Shown here piece after piece: positions 10,301 to 18,400 of a stretch of 21,135 nt of DNA. A program made the translations under genes and the position numbers. The stretch's first letter is position 1. Every line of letters starts with the position of its first letter. The notes under the pieces were generated by a model, which saw only the letters and a list, made by a program, of their open reading frames with translations, was not told the DNA's origin and ran no database searches. The stretch lies in the NCBI GenBank assembly GCA_004009845.1, contig RMBW01000243.1, positions 1 through 21,135 of the forward strand, read 5' to 3'. Source of the DNA: Davidsoniella eucalypti. Taxonomy: Eukaryota > Ascomycota > Sordariomycetes > Microascales > Ceratocystidaceae.

Positions 10301-10868
10301 CGAGGGTGCACAGCAGTGGTTAAGCAAGCTACGCGATGCCATGGCCTTTGCCCGCGCCTCTCTTGCCGCTGCTCAAGAAGCGCAGGAGAGAGCCTCGAAC
10401 CGCCACCGTCAGCCAGCTGAGAAGTTCCATGTGGGTGATACAGTGTATCTTAGTACTAAAAACATTTCCACAGCTCGTCCCTCTCGCAAACTCGATTGGC
10501 TAGCCAAACGCTACAAAGTCACAGGACTAGTAGGTAGCCACGTGGTCAAGCTCAATGTCCCAGGCAACATTTGGCCAAGTTTTCATGTCAGCATGGTGCG
10601 CCGAGCCGCTAATGATCCGCTCCCCTCTCAAGTCTTACAAGATGATGAGCCGGGGCCGGTGACGGAGCGTGAAGCAGCTTCGAATCCTGACCTGGTAGCT
10701 GGCGAATGGAGGGTAGAGAGTATTTTAAAGACACGTAAAAATCGACGAGCAGAGCAGGCGTTAGTCAAGTGGTTAGGTTACGAAGACGCTACCTGGGAAC
10801 CCCTCATTCACGTTAAGGATACCTTAGCTTGGAAAATCTTCGCAGAGGCGAATGATCGCTCGGATTGA
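7272..10868 (+). CDS. Pol polyprotein of element B: protease, RT, RNase H, integrase, chromodomain
   Basis: About 1198 codons, entered by -1 frameshift from gag; the first codon TTG is not a true start and the first ATG is codon 24. Domains: aspartic protease (DSG, residues 45-47); reverse transcriptase with FCVDYRAINAI, FGLSNAPAAFQ and catalytic YIDD (371-374); RNase H with acidic residues D522, E564 and D589; integrase zinc finger H774, H781, C811, C814; integrase core D844, D903, E939 (35 residues between the last two); chromodomain about 1145-1194 with W1146, VKW and GY placed as the aromatic cage of HP1-type domains. The host RNA is copied to cDNA and inserted; the chromodomain of this class is known to direct integration to heterochromatin. 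Every catalytic residue is present and the frame is unbroken. The protein is probably cut by its own protease. Confidence 0.96.
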   Translation: MIAREKSLPGVSTQQGDLIAQEKMNAQGLYLDVSLNKYSTRAFIDSGCLCLAAVPPRLVKYAEVTAPITPRMVEQVSTSQDPPLIDKIAKFSLSIDDHTETLWAYVIPGQLEDLILGQRWLLDHDIHLTPNSGPIVLPKSSEMDAAVFQKLATTEKLTIYAVTAKDVADALEAKDKERPPVPNWLKPVASAFEPKRAVELPPHRPGVDLEIQLLEGKLPPPQSLRSMSRLELLALQKVLDELMEAGRIRDTKSNVGAPVLFVRKPGGGIRFCVDYRAINAISKKDAYPLPRIQDTLRRISESKWVTKLDVIAAFHRIRIAPGSEELTAFRTPLGAFEWTVVPFGLSNAPAAFQRYINSVLRKWLGINCDAYIDDIDVTSNGTLEEHKKLVLEIVSALDAAGLQLDLRKCVFAAKEIKFLGFIVGPSVGIKADPEKTEAIRNWEQPKTLKGLRGFLGFINFYRDFVPHASAILSPLVALTKKDVPFDWTPECSKAFEEIKSAFISPPVLAPFDPDRETVVSTDASGYALGAELSQRSPDGLFRPVAFLSRKLSPAEANYPIHDKEMLAVYWAIREWRHFLLGTEFVVYTDHLNLEYFRTKRILGERQRRWAYELSDFSFSLRHRPGTAQVVPDALSRRDQDMPHDATDDRLASRDHQMLKTLPGSPDLVVVGAMWAQDPDKDISTDEQVRTTVLVSPFQDPELSQLWMDALKHNNRWWLARDLVKSGARTFPPAWGLQWQISECRLDDKGLLRWRDRLWIPRFEPLRTKLIQNIHDSYLAGHPGRNITRDLVSREYAWPGLTSDVRRFVSNCSTCGKSKIWREQKRGLLKPLPVPARPWTELAMDFIGPLPESRGCTAILGVTDRLTKSQVLIPMKSTSSRDTAEALLVNVFSHHGFPSAIVSDRGPQFAHLFWGEVCRRLGIKRRLSTAFHPQTDGAQERSNQEIEAYIRNFCSFAQNDWADLLPQAQLALNNRIASSTGMSPFFANHGFNIDIIEPSTQGLPASAGSPVEGAQQWLSKLRDAMAFARASLAAAQEAQERASNRHRQPAEKFHVGDTVYLSTKNISTARPSRKLDWLAKRYKVTGLVGSHVVKLNVPGNIWPSFHVSMVRRAANDPLPSQVLQDDEPGPVTEREAASNPDLVAGEWRVESILKTRKNRRAEQALVKWLGYEDATWEPLIHVKDTLAWKIFAEANDRSD

Positions 10869-11045
10869 ACTTAGTCATAGGTGATTTGTCACTCATTTTT
10901 CTTCTTGGTATCTGGTTATTTTTCATTGTTTTTTCTGGTCCCTCCAATTTGTATCAATAATTTTTTATTTTCATTTCTTTTTCTCAGCCTCATGGAGGGG
11001 GGCTCATATATCTTAGGTTAGTTAGAACATTGAGGGGGGGGTAGT
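10869..11045 (+). other. 3' noncoding end of element B with two purine tracts
   Basis: This T-rich stretch follows the pol stop. The polypurine tract GAGGGGGGGG (11032-11041) sits 4 bp before the 3' LTR and is the likely plus-strand primer. A second purine run, ATGGAGGGGGG (10992-11002), lies about 40 bp upstream. Its role is unclear; it may be an old or alternative primer. Confidence 0.75.
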
Positions 11046-11236
11046 TGAAAGGATCTAGGACCCAATCTTGTTGGCTGTGGTATCTACCACAGCCGTTACT
11101 TTTGTCTATATAAGGAGGCCGTCTCCCCTCCTTATTCTTGTCTAGTTCTTCTCTTCCCTCTCTATCTTCTTTAACCTCGTCAAATACTATATCTCTTCTA
11201 CTTCTGCAAGCCTCGTTCTCGTCGTAGATCGTCACA
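11046..11236 (+). repeat. 3' LTR of element B (191 bp)
   Basis: The sequence is identical to the 5' LTR at 5240-5430, including the TATA box and both inverted repeats. It is followed by the right copy of the CAGCG target duplication. Confidence 0.96.
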
Positions 11237-11241
11237 CAGCG
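11237..11241 (+). repeat. Target-site duplication CAGCG, right copy (element B)
   Basis: It matches 5235-5239 exactly. The pol frame of element C resumes in register from this copy, which confirms that the insertion was simple. Confidence 0.93.
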
Positions 11242-13056
11242 TCGCTGGGGATATGAGCTCTCTGACTTTAGCTTCTGCCTGCGCCACCGCCCAGGCACCG
11301 AGCAAATCGTACCAGACGCCCTTTCAAGAAGGGACCAGGACATGCCAGCCGACGAAAAAGACGATAGGCTGGCTAGTCGTGTGCACCAACTCCTCGAGAA
11401 GAGTGAGTCGGGCAATGACCTGGTAGTAATCGGCGCAGTTTGGGCTCAGGAGCCAGACAAGGATGCGCCGACTGACGATAACGCAACTAGAGAAGTAGTA
11501 CCATCCCCTTTCGCTGACCCCGAGATGACTGACCTATGGAACCAAGCCCTTGCCAATAATAACCGCTGGTGGCTGGTAAATTAGTACGAGATGAAGCTCG
11601 CTCGTTCCCCGCCGACTGGGGTCTGCAATGGCAGATGAGCGAGTGTAAGGTTGACCAAGACGGACTGCTGCGCTGGCGTGATAGACTTTGGGTCCCATAT
11701 TACGAACCCCTGAGAACCAAAATCATCCAGCAGACTCACGACTCTACTCTGGCCGGACACCCAGGAAGAGCAATCACTCGTGATCTTGTATCGCGCGAAT
11801 ATGCCTGGCCTGGATTGACTAACGACGTCCGACAATTCGTGTCCAACTGCTCCTCTTGCGGCAAGAGCAAGATCTGGCGAGAGCAAAAGCGCGGCCTATT
11901 GAAACCTCTGCCAGTACCGTCTAGACCCTGGGCTGAACTAGCAATGGACTTTATTGGCCCGTTACCTACCTCTTCAGGCTATACTTCCATTCTGGGTGTC
12001 ACCGACCGCCTGTCTAAGTCCCAGATCCTGATCCCCATGTCGTCTACAACCGCACAAGCCACCGCTGAAGCCTTGCTAATCCATGTTTTCTCGCACCACG
12101 GTTTTCCTCAAGCAATTGTCTCCGACAGAGGGCCTCAATTTGCTCAGTTATTCTGGGGAGAAGTATGTCGCCGGTTCGGCATTCAGCGTCGCCTGTCCAC
12201 AGCGTTCCATCCTCAGACGGATGGCAGCCAAGAACGCAGTAATCAGGAGATTGAGACATACCTTCGCAATTTCTGTTCCTTCGCCCAGGACGACTGGGCC
12301 TCCTTGCTGCCCCAAGCACAACTCGCCCTAAACAACAGGATCTCTTCCGCTACAGGCCTCTCTCCTTTCTTCATGACCCACGGTTTTAACGTCGACATTA
12401 TCGAACCATCTGTACAAGGGCCCCCAGCCTCGAATAAGTCTCCAGTGCGCGGGGCCCAGGATTGGTTAGCAAAGCTAAGTGATGCTACCCAGTTCGCTAT
12501 TGTCGCCATGGCGGCCGCCCAAGAACACCAGGAGAACAGTGCTAACCGTCTTCGCCAGCCCTCTGAAAGTTTCAAAGTAGGAGACCTAGTTTACCTAAAC
12601 ACGAAGCACCTGACTACGGAAAGGCCTTCAAAGAAGCTAGACTGGCTAGCTAGACGGTACACTGTCCTGGAAGTTGTAGGCAGCCATAACGTTCGCCTGA
12701 ACGTACCCTCGGATATTCACCCAGTCTTTCATGTAAGCCTCATCCGACGCGCCCCAAACAACCCCTTGCCATCTCAGGAGATTCAGGACGATGAGCCTGT
12801 CGCAATCACGGCTAGGGAAGCGCTTGAGGACCCCTCATTGGAGGCTGGTGAGTACAGGGTGGAGGCAATATTGAAACAGCGCACTTCCCGAGGTCACAAG
12901 CAAGCCCTCGTCAAATGGCTAGGCTACCAAGATGCGACGTGGGAACCCCTGGAACATGTGGAAGACACTGTTGCCTGGCGCATCTTCACGGAGAAAACCA
13001 AGAAGAACTGGGATGTCACTGTCCAGTCCCTATACTCTGCCTGGTTATTGTCGTAG
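11242..13056 (+). pseudogene. Ty3/Gypsy pol, 3' part: RNase H end, integrase, chromodomain (element C)
   Basis: This continues the pol frame broken at 5239 (RWGYELSDFSFCLRHRPG...). The frame reaches a stop at 11581-11583, where alignment with element A shows a 4-bp deletion (A reads TTAGCTCGTAAA, C reads CTGGTAAA). From about 11569 the correct frame is open to the TAG at 13054-13056. Integrase has the zinc finger HDSTLAGHPGR...CSSC and triad D (11947), D (12124), E (12232). The chromodomain reads EYRVEAIL...VKWLGYQDATWEP and is followed by a short tail. So apart from the B insertion, one small deletion disrupts this copy. Confidence 0.92.
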
Positions 13057-13344
13057 AGCAAATCCGACAAGGGCTATGGCGTGACCCTCGACACACACAA
13101 TCCTCCCCGCTGGAGGCTATGCCGCAGACCACTGCGCCACGACGACCGCTTGCGCCCCCTGGCGCCTACCGCTTCCGGTATCTTTACCCCCGTTTGGAAA
13201 GTGTTATCTTTGTTTTATTGGATTGTTACCATGGCTCACCTTGTTTTCTGTTATTTGTCATATTGCATTGGTTGTTTGAAGGAGTTTTTATGGGTTTTTG
13301 TTGTAAAATTAGTAAATTTTTTCTGCCGGTGGGGGGGAGACTAT
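13057..13344 (+). other. 3' noncoding end of element C with polypurine tract
   Basis: No convincing coding sequence is visible. The end repeats the layout of element A: GTAAAATTAGTAAATTTTTTCTGCCG, here described in parts as a T-rich run and CTGCCG, then the purine run GGGGGGGAGA (13331-13340), then CTAT and the LTR. Confidence 0.75.
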
Positions 13345-13523
13345 TGTAAGGGTCTAAGGCCCATCAGTATTGGCCAAGTCATGCCTTGGCCCTACTTGAC
13401 TTTGACATAAATAGGGACCGATTCCCTCGTAGTTTAGTCTTAGTTTCTCTTTCTCCCTCATCGGTCTCAATTCAATTCATCTTTACGACCATTTTTCCTC
13501 GCAAATCCTCGTATATCGTCTCA
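13345..13523 (+). repeat. 179-bp 3' LTR of element C
   Basis: It begins TGTAAGGGTCTAAGGCCC and ends CGTATATCGTCTCA. A TATA-like block CATAAATAGGGACC (from 13406) is followed by ATTCCCTCG. Its R/U5 half matches the LTR at 2776-2956 well, while U3 is clearly different. The 5 bp after it are GTGTT. Confidence 0.9.
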
Positions 13524-14124
13524 GTGTTGACCCCCGGAAAGACCGGACAGAGGGTGCATGCACCCCCAAAAAATGTAAAAAAGGGTGTGAAAATCCTAGC
13601 GACCTTAGCGCACGGCTAACGGGGTCGTACAGGAGTAGATGGCCTGTTGGCTGCAATGGAGGGATGTATGCCGTGGAGACTCTGTGTCTATTCCGGTTCG
13701 ACTACGACTTAGCCGGGCTGGTTCCCCCAGGGCGTACAATCGACACCCTTTCAACAGGCGTGTGCACTCATACAGGTCCATTTTAGCGGGATGACAGAGG
13801 TCTACATCAGGCTCTATTTCTGCGGAGAACCAGCGTAATCCCGGGGTTAATGTCGGCTTAATTTCAGAGAACGTTACAGAGGTACTACTTCCGCGACGAT
13901 TTGCATCGTTTTACGGGTACTTGACGGCTTCACTTCAGTAAGCAGCGGCATAACAGGGGGAAAACGTCGGCTCAATTACAAAGAGAGGACGGGTAAATAA
14001 AGATAAGGCATTTTCACAGCGCCAAAAAGAGGGGTAATTATCACCAAAAAACGAAGGTATAATAACAGAAACGAAGGGTGATCGCGTCAAACGTCGACGA
14101 TCTAAAGGTTGATCGGCCACAAAA
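13524..14124 (+). other. Unassigned 601-bp stretch between element C and the inverted LTR pair
   Basis: I see no gene here. Open frames are short and look like chance. Near the left edge is a perfect 14-bp palindrome GGGTGCATGCACCC (13552-13565) followed by an A-rich run. A loose direct repeat occurs around GTCGGCTTAATTTCA (about 13850) and GTCGGCTCAATTACA (about 13965). It may be a remnant of another mobile element or original host sequence. Nothing allows a choice. Confidence 0.5.
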
Positions 14125-14566
14125 TGAGAGGATCTAAGGAGGGACGAGGCCAACAATCTTAGAAAGGGTGATTAGATTGTGGCCGATGGAGAGAAGGACT
14201 ATTATCTGTTGGAATAACGGCGGGAAGACGTCCCTATTTATAACCGTTTTGCTTAGGCTTAGATCAAGCTTAGCCGAACCAACCAGGGCCTTAGACCCTT
14301 ACAGATCTCGTCAAATCAGGTGCACGAACTTTTCCTCCCGCTTGGGGACTACAATGGCAGATCAGCGAATGCCGACTTGACGATAAATGTAAGGGTCTAA
14401 GGCCCTGGTTGGTTTGGCTAAGCTTGATCTTAGCCTAAGCAAAACGGTTATAAATAGGGACGTCTTCCCGCCGTTATTCCAACAGATAATAGTCCTTCTC
14501 TCCATCGGCCACAATCTAATCACCCTTTCTAAGATTGTTGGCCTCGTCCCTCCTTAGATCCTCTCA
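14125..14566. repeat. Large inverted repeat: two 179-bp LTRs back to back around an 84-bp pol fragment
   Basis: The left arm is 14125-14303 (TGAGAGGATC...CCCTTACA, minus-oriented LTR) and the right arm is 14388-14566 (TGTAAGGGTC...GATCCTCTCA, plus-oriented LTR). The arms differ at two positions that I can find. Both have exact TG...CA ends, and the U3 ends face inward. Each arm contains TATAAATAGGGAC. The LTR family is that of A, C and D (TGTAAGGGTCTAAGGCCC start). No target duplication is visible at either outer edge. Any transcript driven by these LTRs would run outward in both directions. Confidence 0.93.
14304..14387 (+). pseudogene. 84-bp fragment of a B-type pol gene (RNase H-integrase linker)
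   Basis: The fragment between the inverted LTRs matches 9432-9515 of element B at 83 of 84 positions (one G to A). In B this encodes part of the segment before the integrase zinc finger (around DLVKSGARTFPPAWGLQWQ). The corresponding parts of A, C and D are clearly different, so the source is a B-family copy. The high identity means the capture is recent. Confidence 0.95.
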
Positions 14567-14679
14567 ATAGGGACCTATTCCCGCCGTATTCCAACAGATA
14601 TTAGTCTTTCTCCTTCATCGGTATCAATCGAAGTCTTTACTCTAGATTGCTTGCCATTGCCTCTTCCTAGTTCGTGTCA
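14567..14679 (+). repeat. Truncated LTR of D type (3' 113 bp), plus orientation
   Basis: It starts abruptly at ATAGGGACCTATTCCCGCCG, the TATA-proximal block, and ends at the proper LTR end TTCGTGTCA. It matches the reverse complement of the D LTR (15105-15283) at roughly nine positions in ten. It abuts the right arm of the large inverted repeat without a gap. Confidence 0.85.
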
Positions 14680-15104
14680 GGCTTGGCTGGAAGAGGCGGG
14701 TAGTGGCTGAGGAGCAGGGGCAGGCGGTAGCGGAGGAGCGGTAGTATCATGACGCTCTTTGGCGAACAGCATTTGACCGAGTCGGTTCATCATGGACTTC
14801 ATTTCTACCATGTTCTTGTAGAGAGTCCAGACGGTCAGCTTCGCGAGAGGGTTGGCGGCCACGATCTGATTCAGGGTACGTGTCGCGTGGTCTCATACTC
14901 TCAGCGAGGCGGGCTAAGTCAGAAGTGTCCGAAGGGTTATCACTGGCGTCGTCATCATCTGCGGGCAGCGGGTTGCGTGAGGTGGTTACTCTGCTCAATG
15001 TGCGTGCGTGGGTGGTTTCGGTAGAGATGAGCTGCTCCGTGGTCTCCTTGGCTTTAGAGCGAGTTCGCGTGGGGGTGCGAGGTAGGCCCATGAAAGGTGA
15101 CTTG
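14680..15104 (-). pseudogene. 5' Gag fragment between two inverted LTRs
   Basis: On the minus strand an ATG at 15091, only 14 nt inside the LTR end, opens a frame MGLPRTPTRTRSKAKE..., low in complexity and acidic in the middle. Around 14900 the sensible reading switches frame to RTLNQIVAANPLAKL..., a helical stretch rich in Met/Lys, and then a Pro-rich tail. The fragment ends where it meets the inverted truncated LTR, whose first bases supply the stop TGA. Start position and composition suggest the N-terminal part of a Ty3/Gypsy Gag. It lacks the membrane segment seen in elements B and D, so it belongs to another element. Family assignment rests on context and is moderate. Confidence 0.6.
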
Positions 15105-15283
15105 TGACACGAACTAGGTGAGGCAGTGGCAAGCAATCTAGTAGAAAGGACTTCGATTGATACCGATGAAGGAGAAAGGCTAATATCTTGTTGGAATACG
15201 GCGGGAATAGGTCCCTATTTATAGCCGTTTATCTGACTAGGTAAATACCTAGACAAATACCAACTGGGCCTTAGCCCGTGACA
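15105..15283 (-). repeat. 179-bp 3' LTR of element D
   Basis: On the minus strand it runs TGTCACGGGCTAAGGCCC...CCTAGTTCGTGTCA, with TG...CA ends and the same length as the LTR at 13345. It contains CTATAAATAGGGACC followed by TTCCCGCCG. The polypurine tract lies directly upstream (15284-15300). On its other side the gag fragment at 14680-15104 begins at once, as if the same LTR were also the 5' LTR of a second, truncated element. Confidence 0.9.
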
Positions 15284-15452
15284 TTAGCCCCCTCCCCCCT
15301 CGGCAGACTAACTAATTCTAACTGATAAAATCTATAATACATGCTGACAAATTAAGTTTGTCTTAAAAATGGCGCAGGGAGTGCTGCGGAAAAATAAGGA
15401 GTATCGTAAATACGGTAAACTCCGAGTGGCGGTAGCGCCGATTGAATGTTAC
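15284..15452 (-). other. 3' noncoding end of element D with polypurine tract
   Basis: On the minus strand this short stretch after the pol stop ends in CTGCCGAGGGGGGAGGGGGC and TAA just before the LTR. The CTGCCG plus G-run is the same layout as in elements A and C. Confidence 0.8.
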
Positions 15453-18400
15453 TTAGTGAGTGGTACCGTGCCAATACGAAAATAATGAGTCTGATGATTC
15501 CTCCCCCCCTTGATGTTGCATGTGGGTGGGTGGCTGTGGGGATGCGGCTTGGTCCGATGGGACTGTGCTAACTTGCTCAATAATGGCTGAGGACGCGGTG
15601 ACTAGGGAGCGATCCAGGAAGATGCGCCAAGCGAGCGTACTTTCGACGTGTTCTACTGGTTCCCAAGTGGGGTCCTGGTAACCTGACCACTTAACTAGTG
15701 CCTGTTCGTGGCCGCGGTACTTACGCTGGCGGACGATTTCCTCAACTCGGAATTCCCCTTCAGCTAGAGACTCGTCGCCGTATGCTTCGTCTCTCGTAAT
15801 GGCTTCGGGTTCATCGTCTTGGAGCACTTGAGAAGGTAGGGGGTTGTTGAAGGCGTGACGGACCTTGTTCACGTGAAAGACAGGGTGGACCAAGCCGGGG
15901 ACGTCCAGTCGGACTGCATGGGAACCTACGAGGCCTGTGACCGTGTAGCGGCGTGCCAGCCAATCTAATTTCTTAGATGGTCTCAAGGATGAGAGATTTT
16001 CCGTTTTCAGGAAGACTTTGTCTCCAATCTTGAATTGCGAGGCTGGCTGGCGACGGCGGTTGGCTGCGGTTTCCTGGTAGTCCTGTGCGGAGGCTATGGC
16101 TACTTGCGCGAATCCCGATGCATTGCTGATTTTGTCTAGGAATGCTTGTGCGTCGTGGACGGGGGATCGTGTGGAGGCTGGGTCAGTGGATGGTGATGGT
16201 TCCACTATGGACATGTTGTAGCCGTGGGTAGCGAAGAAGGGCGCTAGGCCTGTGCTGGAAACCGTGCGGTTGTTGAGTGCAATTTGGGCTTGGGGTAGTA
16301 ATTCGGCCCAGTCGTCCTGTGCGAAGGAGCAGAAAATGCGAAGGAAGGTCTCAACTTCTTGGTTACTTCGTTCTTGGGCGCCATCCGTTTGTGGATGGAA
16401 GGCTGTGGAAAGGCGTCGTGTGATGCTGAAGCGCCTGCAGACTTCGCCCCAAAATAATGAAGAGAACTGTGGTCCACGGTCTGATACAATGGCCGTGGGA
16501 AAACCGTGGTGGACGAAGACATGGGTAATGAGGGCTCGGGCCGTCGCTTCGGCCGAGGTGTCTGACATGGGGACGAGGATTTGAGACTTGGATAGTCTAT
16601 CGGTGATCCCGAGAATAAAGAGGTGGCCCTTGGATGGAGGTAGGGGGCCAATAAAGTCCATGGCCAGCTCGGACCAGTGGCGTGATGGGATTGGAAGGGG
16701 CTTGAGGAGACCGCGCTTCTGTTCTCGCCAATACTTGCTCTTTCCGCAAGTGGTGCAATTGGAGACGAATTGCCGGACATCGTTGGTGAGTCCTGGCCAA
16801 GTATATTCGCGCGCGACTAGGTCCCTGGTAATTTCGCGACCAGGGTGTCCTGACAAGTGGGAGTCATGGACAGTCTGGATCAGTTTGGTGCGTAAGGGTT
16901 CAAAACGGGGGATCCATAGTCTGTTGCGCCAACGAAGGAGGCCTAAGTCGTCCACGGAGCATTCGCTGATTTGCCATTGCAGGCCCCATGCTGAGGGAAA
17001 AGACCTAGCTGCTTCTTGGACAAGGGAGCGGGCTAGCCACCATCGGTTGTTGGAGGCCAGGGCTTGAGTCCAGAGGGCTGTGAGGTCGGGGTCTGCAAAC
17101 GGGGAAGGTAGTGCGACCTGCGTGGCGACCTCGTCTGAGGCTGCGTCCAGGTCTGGAACGTTGGACCAGACTGCGTTGATTACGACCAGGTTGTCTCCTG
17201 AGTCGGCAGGGGCGAGGAGTTGGTGTACTCTACTTAGCAGCCTGTCGTCGTTGGCATCCTTGGGCATGTCTTGGTCTCTGCGGGAAAGGGCATCGGGCAC
17301 AACTTGGTCTGTGCCCGGGCGGTGCTTTAGTTCAAAGCTAAAATCCGATAACTCGTAGCCCCAGCGGCGTTGGCGCTCTGCTAGGGTTCTTTTGGTCCTA
17401 AAGAACTCGAGGTTACGGTGGTCCGTGAATACAGTGAAATGGACTCCTAGGAGAAAGTGTCTCCATTGGCGGATCGCCCAATAAATCGCCAACATTTCCT
17501 TGTCGTGGATAGGATAGTTGGACTCAGCAGGGGTGAGTTTCCTAGACAGGAAGGCGATTGGGTGAAGGAGGCCGTCAGTGCCGCGCTGAGTGAGTTCAGC
17601 GCCGAGGGCATAGCCAGAGGAGTCCGCTGAGAGAATAGTTTCTCTATCAGGTTCGAAGGGGACCAAGAGGGGGGGAGCGACGAAGGCTTCCTTGATCTTG
17701 CGGAATGAGTCGTCGCAAGCGTCAGTCCAAATGAAGGGTGTATCCTTTTGGTTAAGTTGGTTAGGGGGCCAGGGTTTCGGAGATGCGAGGGACAAAGTCC
17801 CTGTAAAAGTTGACCAAGCCTGTGAAGCGGCGTAACTCTGTCAGAGTGTAGGGACGTTCCCAGTTGCGAATGGCTTCGGACTTGTCCGGGTCTGCACGGA
17901 TGCCTAGGCCTGGGCCCACCAGGAATCCGAGGAACTTAATTTCCTTGGCTGCGAATTGGCATTTCCTGATGTCGAGCTGGAGGTCTGCTTTGTCCAGGGC
18001 GGATATAATTTCCAGGACTAGTTTGCGGTGGTCTTCAAGGGACCCGCTGGAATAGATACAGACGTCGTCGATATAGGCGTCACAGTTGATACCATGCCAT
18101 TTGTCCAGCACTACGTTGATGCGGCGTTGGAAGGCAGCTGGGGCGTTGGTAAGCCCGAAGGGACGACATTCCACTGGAAGGCACCCAGTGGGGTGCGAAA
18201 GGCTGTTAAGTGTTCAGAGCCTGGGGCAATTCGGATGCGGTGGAAGGCCGAGATAACGTCTACCTTGGAAACCCATTCAGAACCTGTGATGCGACGCAGA
18301 GTTTCTCCCATGAGAGGCAGGGGTACTTGTCCTTGATTGATGCGTTGTTAACTCCACGGTAGTCTACGCAGAAGCGTACTCCGCCTCCTGGTTTATTGAC

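Larger units (their letters stand above)
5240..11236 (+). mobile_element. Element B: complete Ty3/Gypsy chromovirus nested in element C
   Basis: The element is 5997 bp with 191-bp LTRs that read identically base for base, a 5-bp target duplication (CAGCG), a leader with a primer-binding region, intact gag (5752-7275), intact pol in the -1 frame (7272-10868) and a polypurine tract before the 3' LTR. Since both LTRs are copied from one template at insertion, identical LTRs mean a recent event. All catalytic residues can be found, so the copy may still be able to move. It sits in the RNase H region of element C. Its LTR (TGAAAGG...GTCACA) is a different family from those of A, C and D. Confidence 0.96.
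2776..13523 (+). mobile_element. Element C: Ty3/Gypsy chromovirus, gag-deleted and interrupted by element B
   Basis: Element C consists of the LTR at 2776-2956, a short gag remnant, pol up to 5239, the nested element B (5240-11236), the rest of pol (11242-13056), a 3' noncoding end and the LTR at 13345-13523. Its protein is of the same family as element A. The two flanking LTRs differ too much to be a simple pair copied at one insertion event, so C may be a recombinant, or a tandem partner of A that shares its LTR. It cannot make a full Gag and pol carries at least one other frameshift, so it is not autonomous. Confidence 0.75.

Noticed and set aside
10990..11415. A 141-codon minus-strand open frame across the 3' LTR of element B
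   Set aside because: It runs through the LTR and antisense to pol of element C and has no protein-like features. A similar antisense frame occurs at the 5' LTR because the LTR is repeated.
11569..11584. Functional stop or start inside pol of element C
   Set aside because: Comparison with element A shows a 4-bp deletion at this point, so the stop and the following open frame are products of a frameshift and not gene ends.
13695..13705. GGTTCGACTAC, resembling the T-loop of a tRNA
   Set aside because: The flanking bases do not form a T stem, and no D arm or anticodon arm can be placed upstream.
14304..14387. Repeat-induced point mutation in the captured pol fragment
   Set aside because: Only one difference from element B exists. 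It is compatible with a CpA to TpA change on the other strand, but one site proves nothing, and element B itself shows no such damage.
14125..14566. The LTR palindrome as a simple read or assembly fold-back artefact
   Set aside because: A fold-back would mirror the flanks and give identical arms. Here the arms differ at two positions, the flanks are not mirrored, the ends fall on exact LTR ends, and the spacer is foreign. An assembly error is still possible but not the simplest reading.
14567..14679. The truncated LTR as part of an LTR into which the large inverted repeat was inserted
   Set aside because: The missing 5' part of that LTR is not found on the left side of the inverted repeat (before 14125), and no target duplication is seen.
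14749..15024. Plus-strand open frame opposite the gag fragment
   Set aside because: The minus-strand reading has a start just inside the LTR and a Gag-like composition. The plus frame has no recognisable motif.
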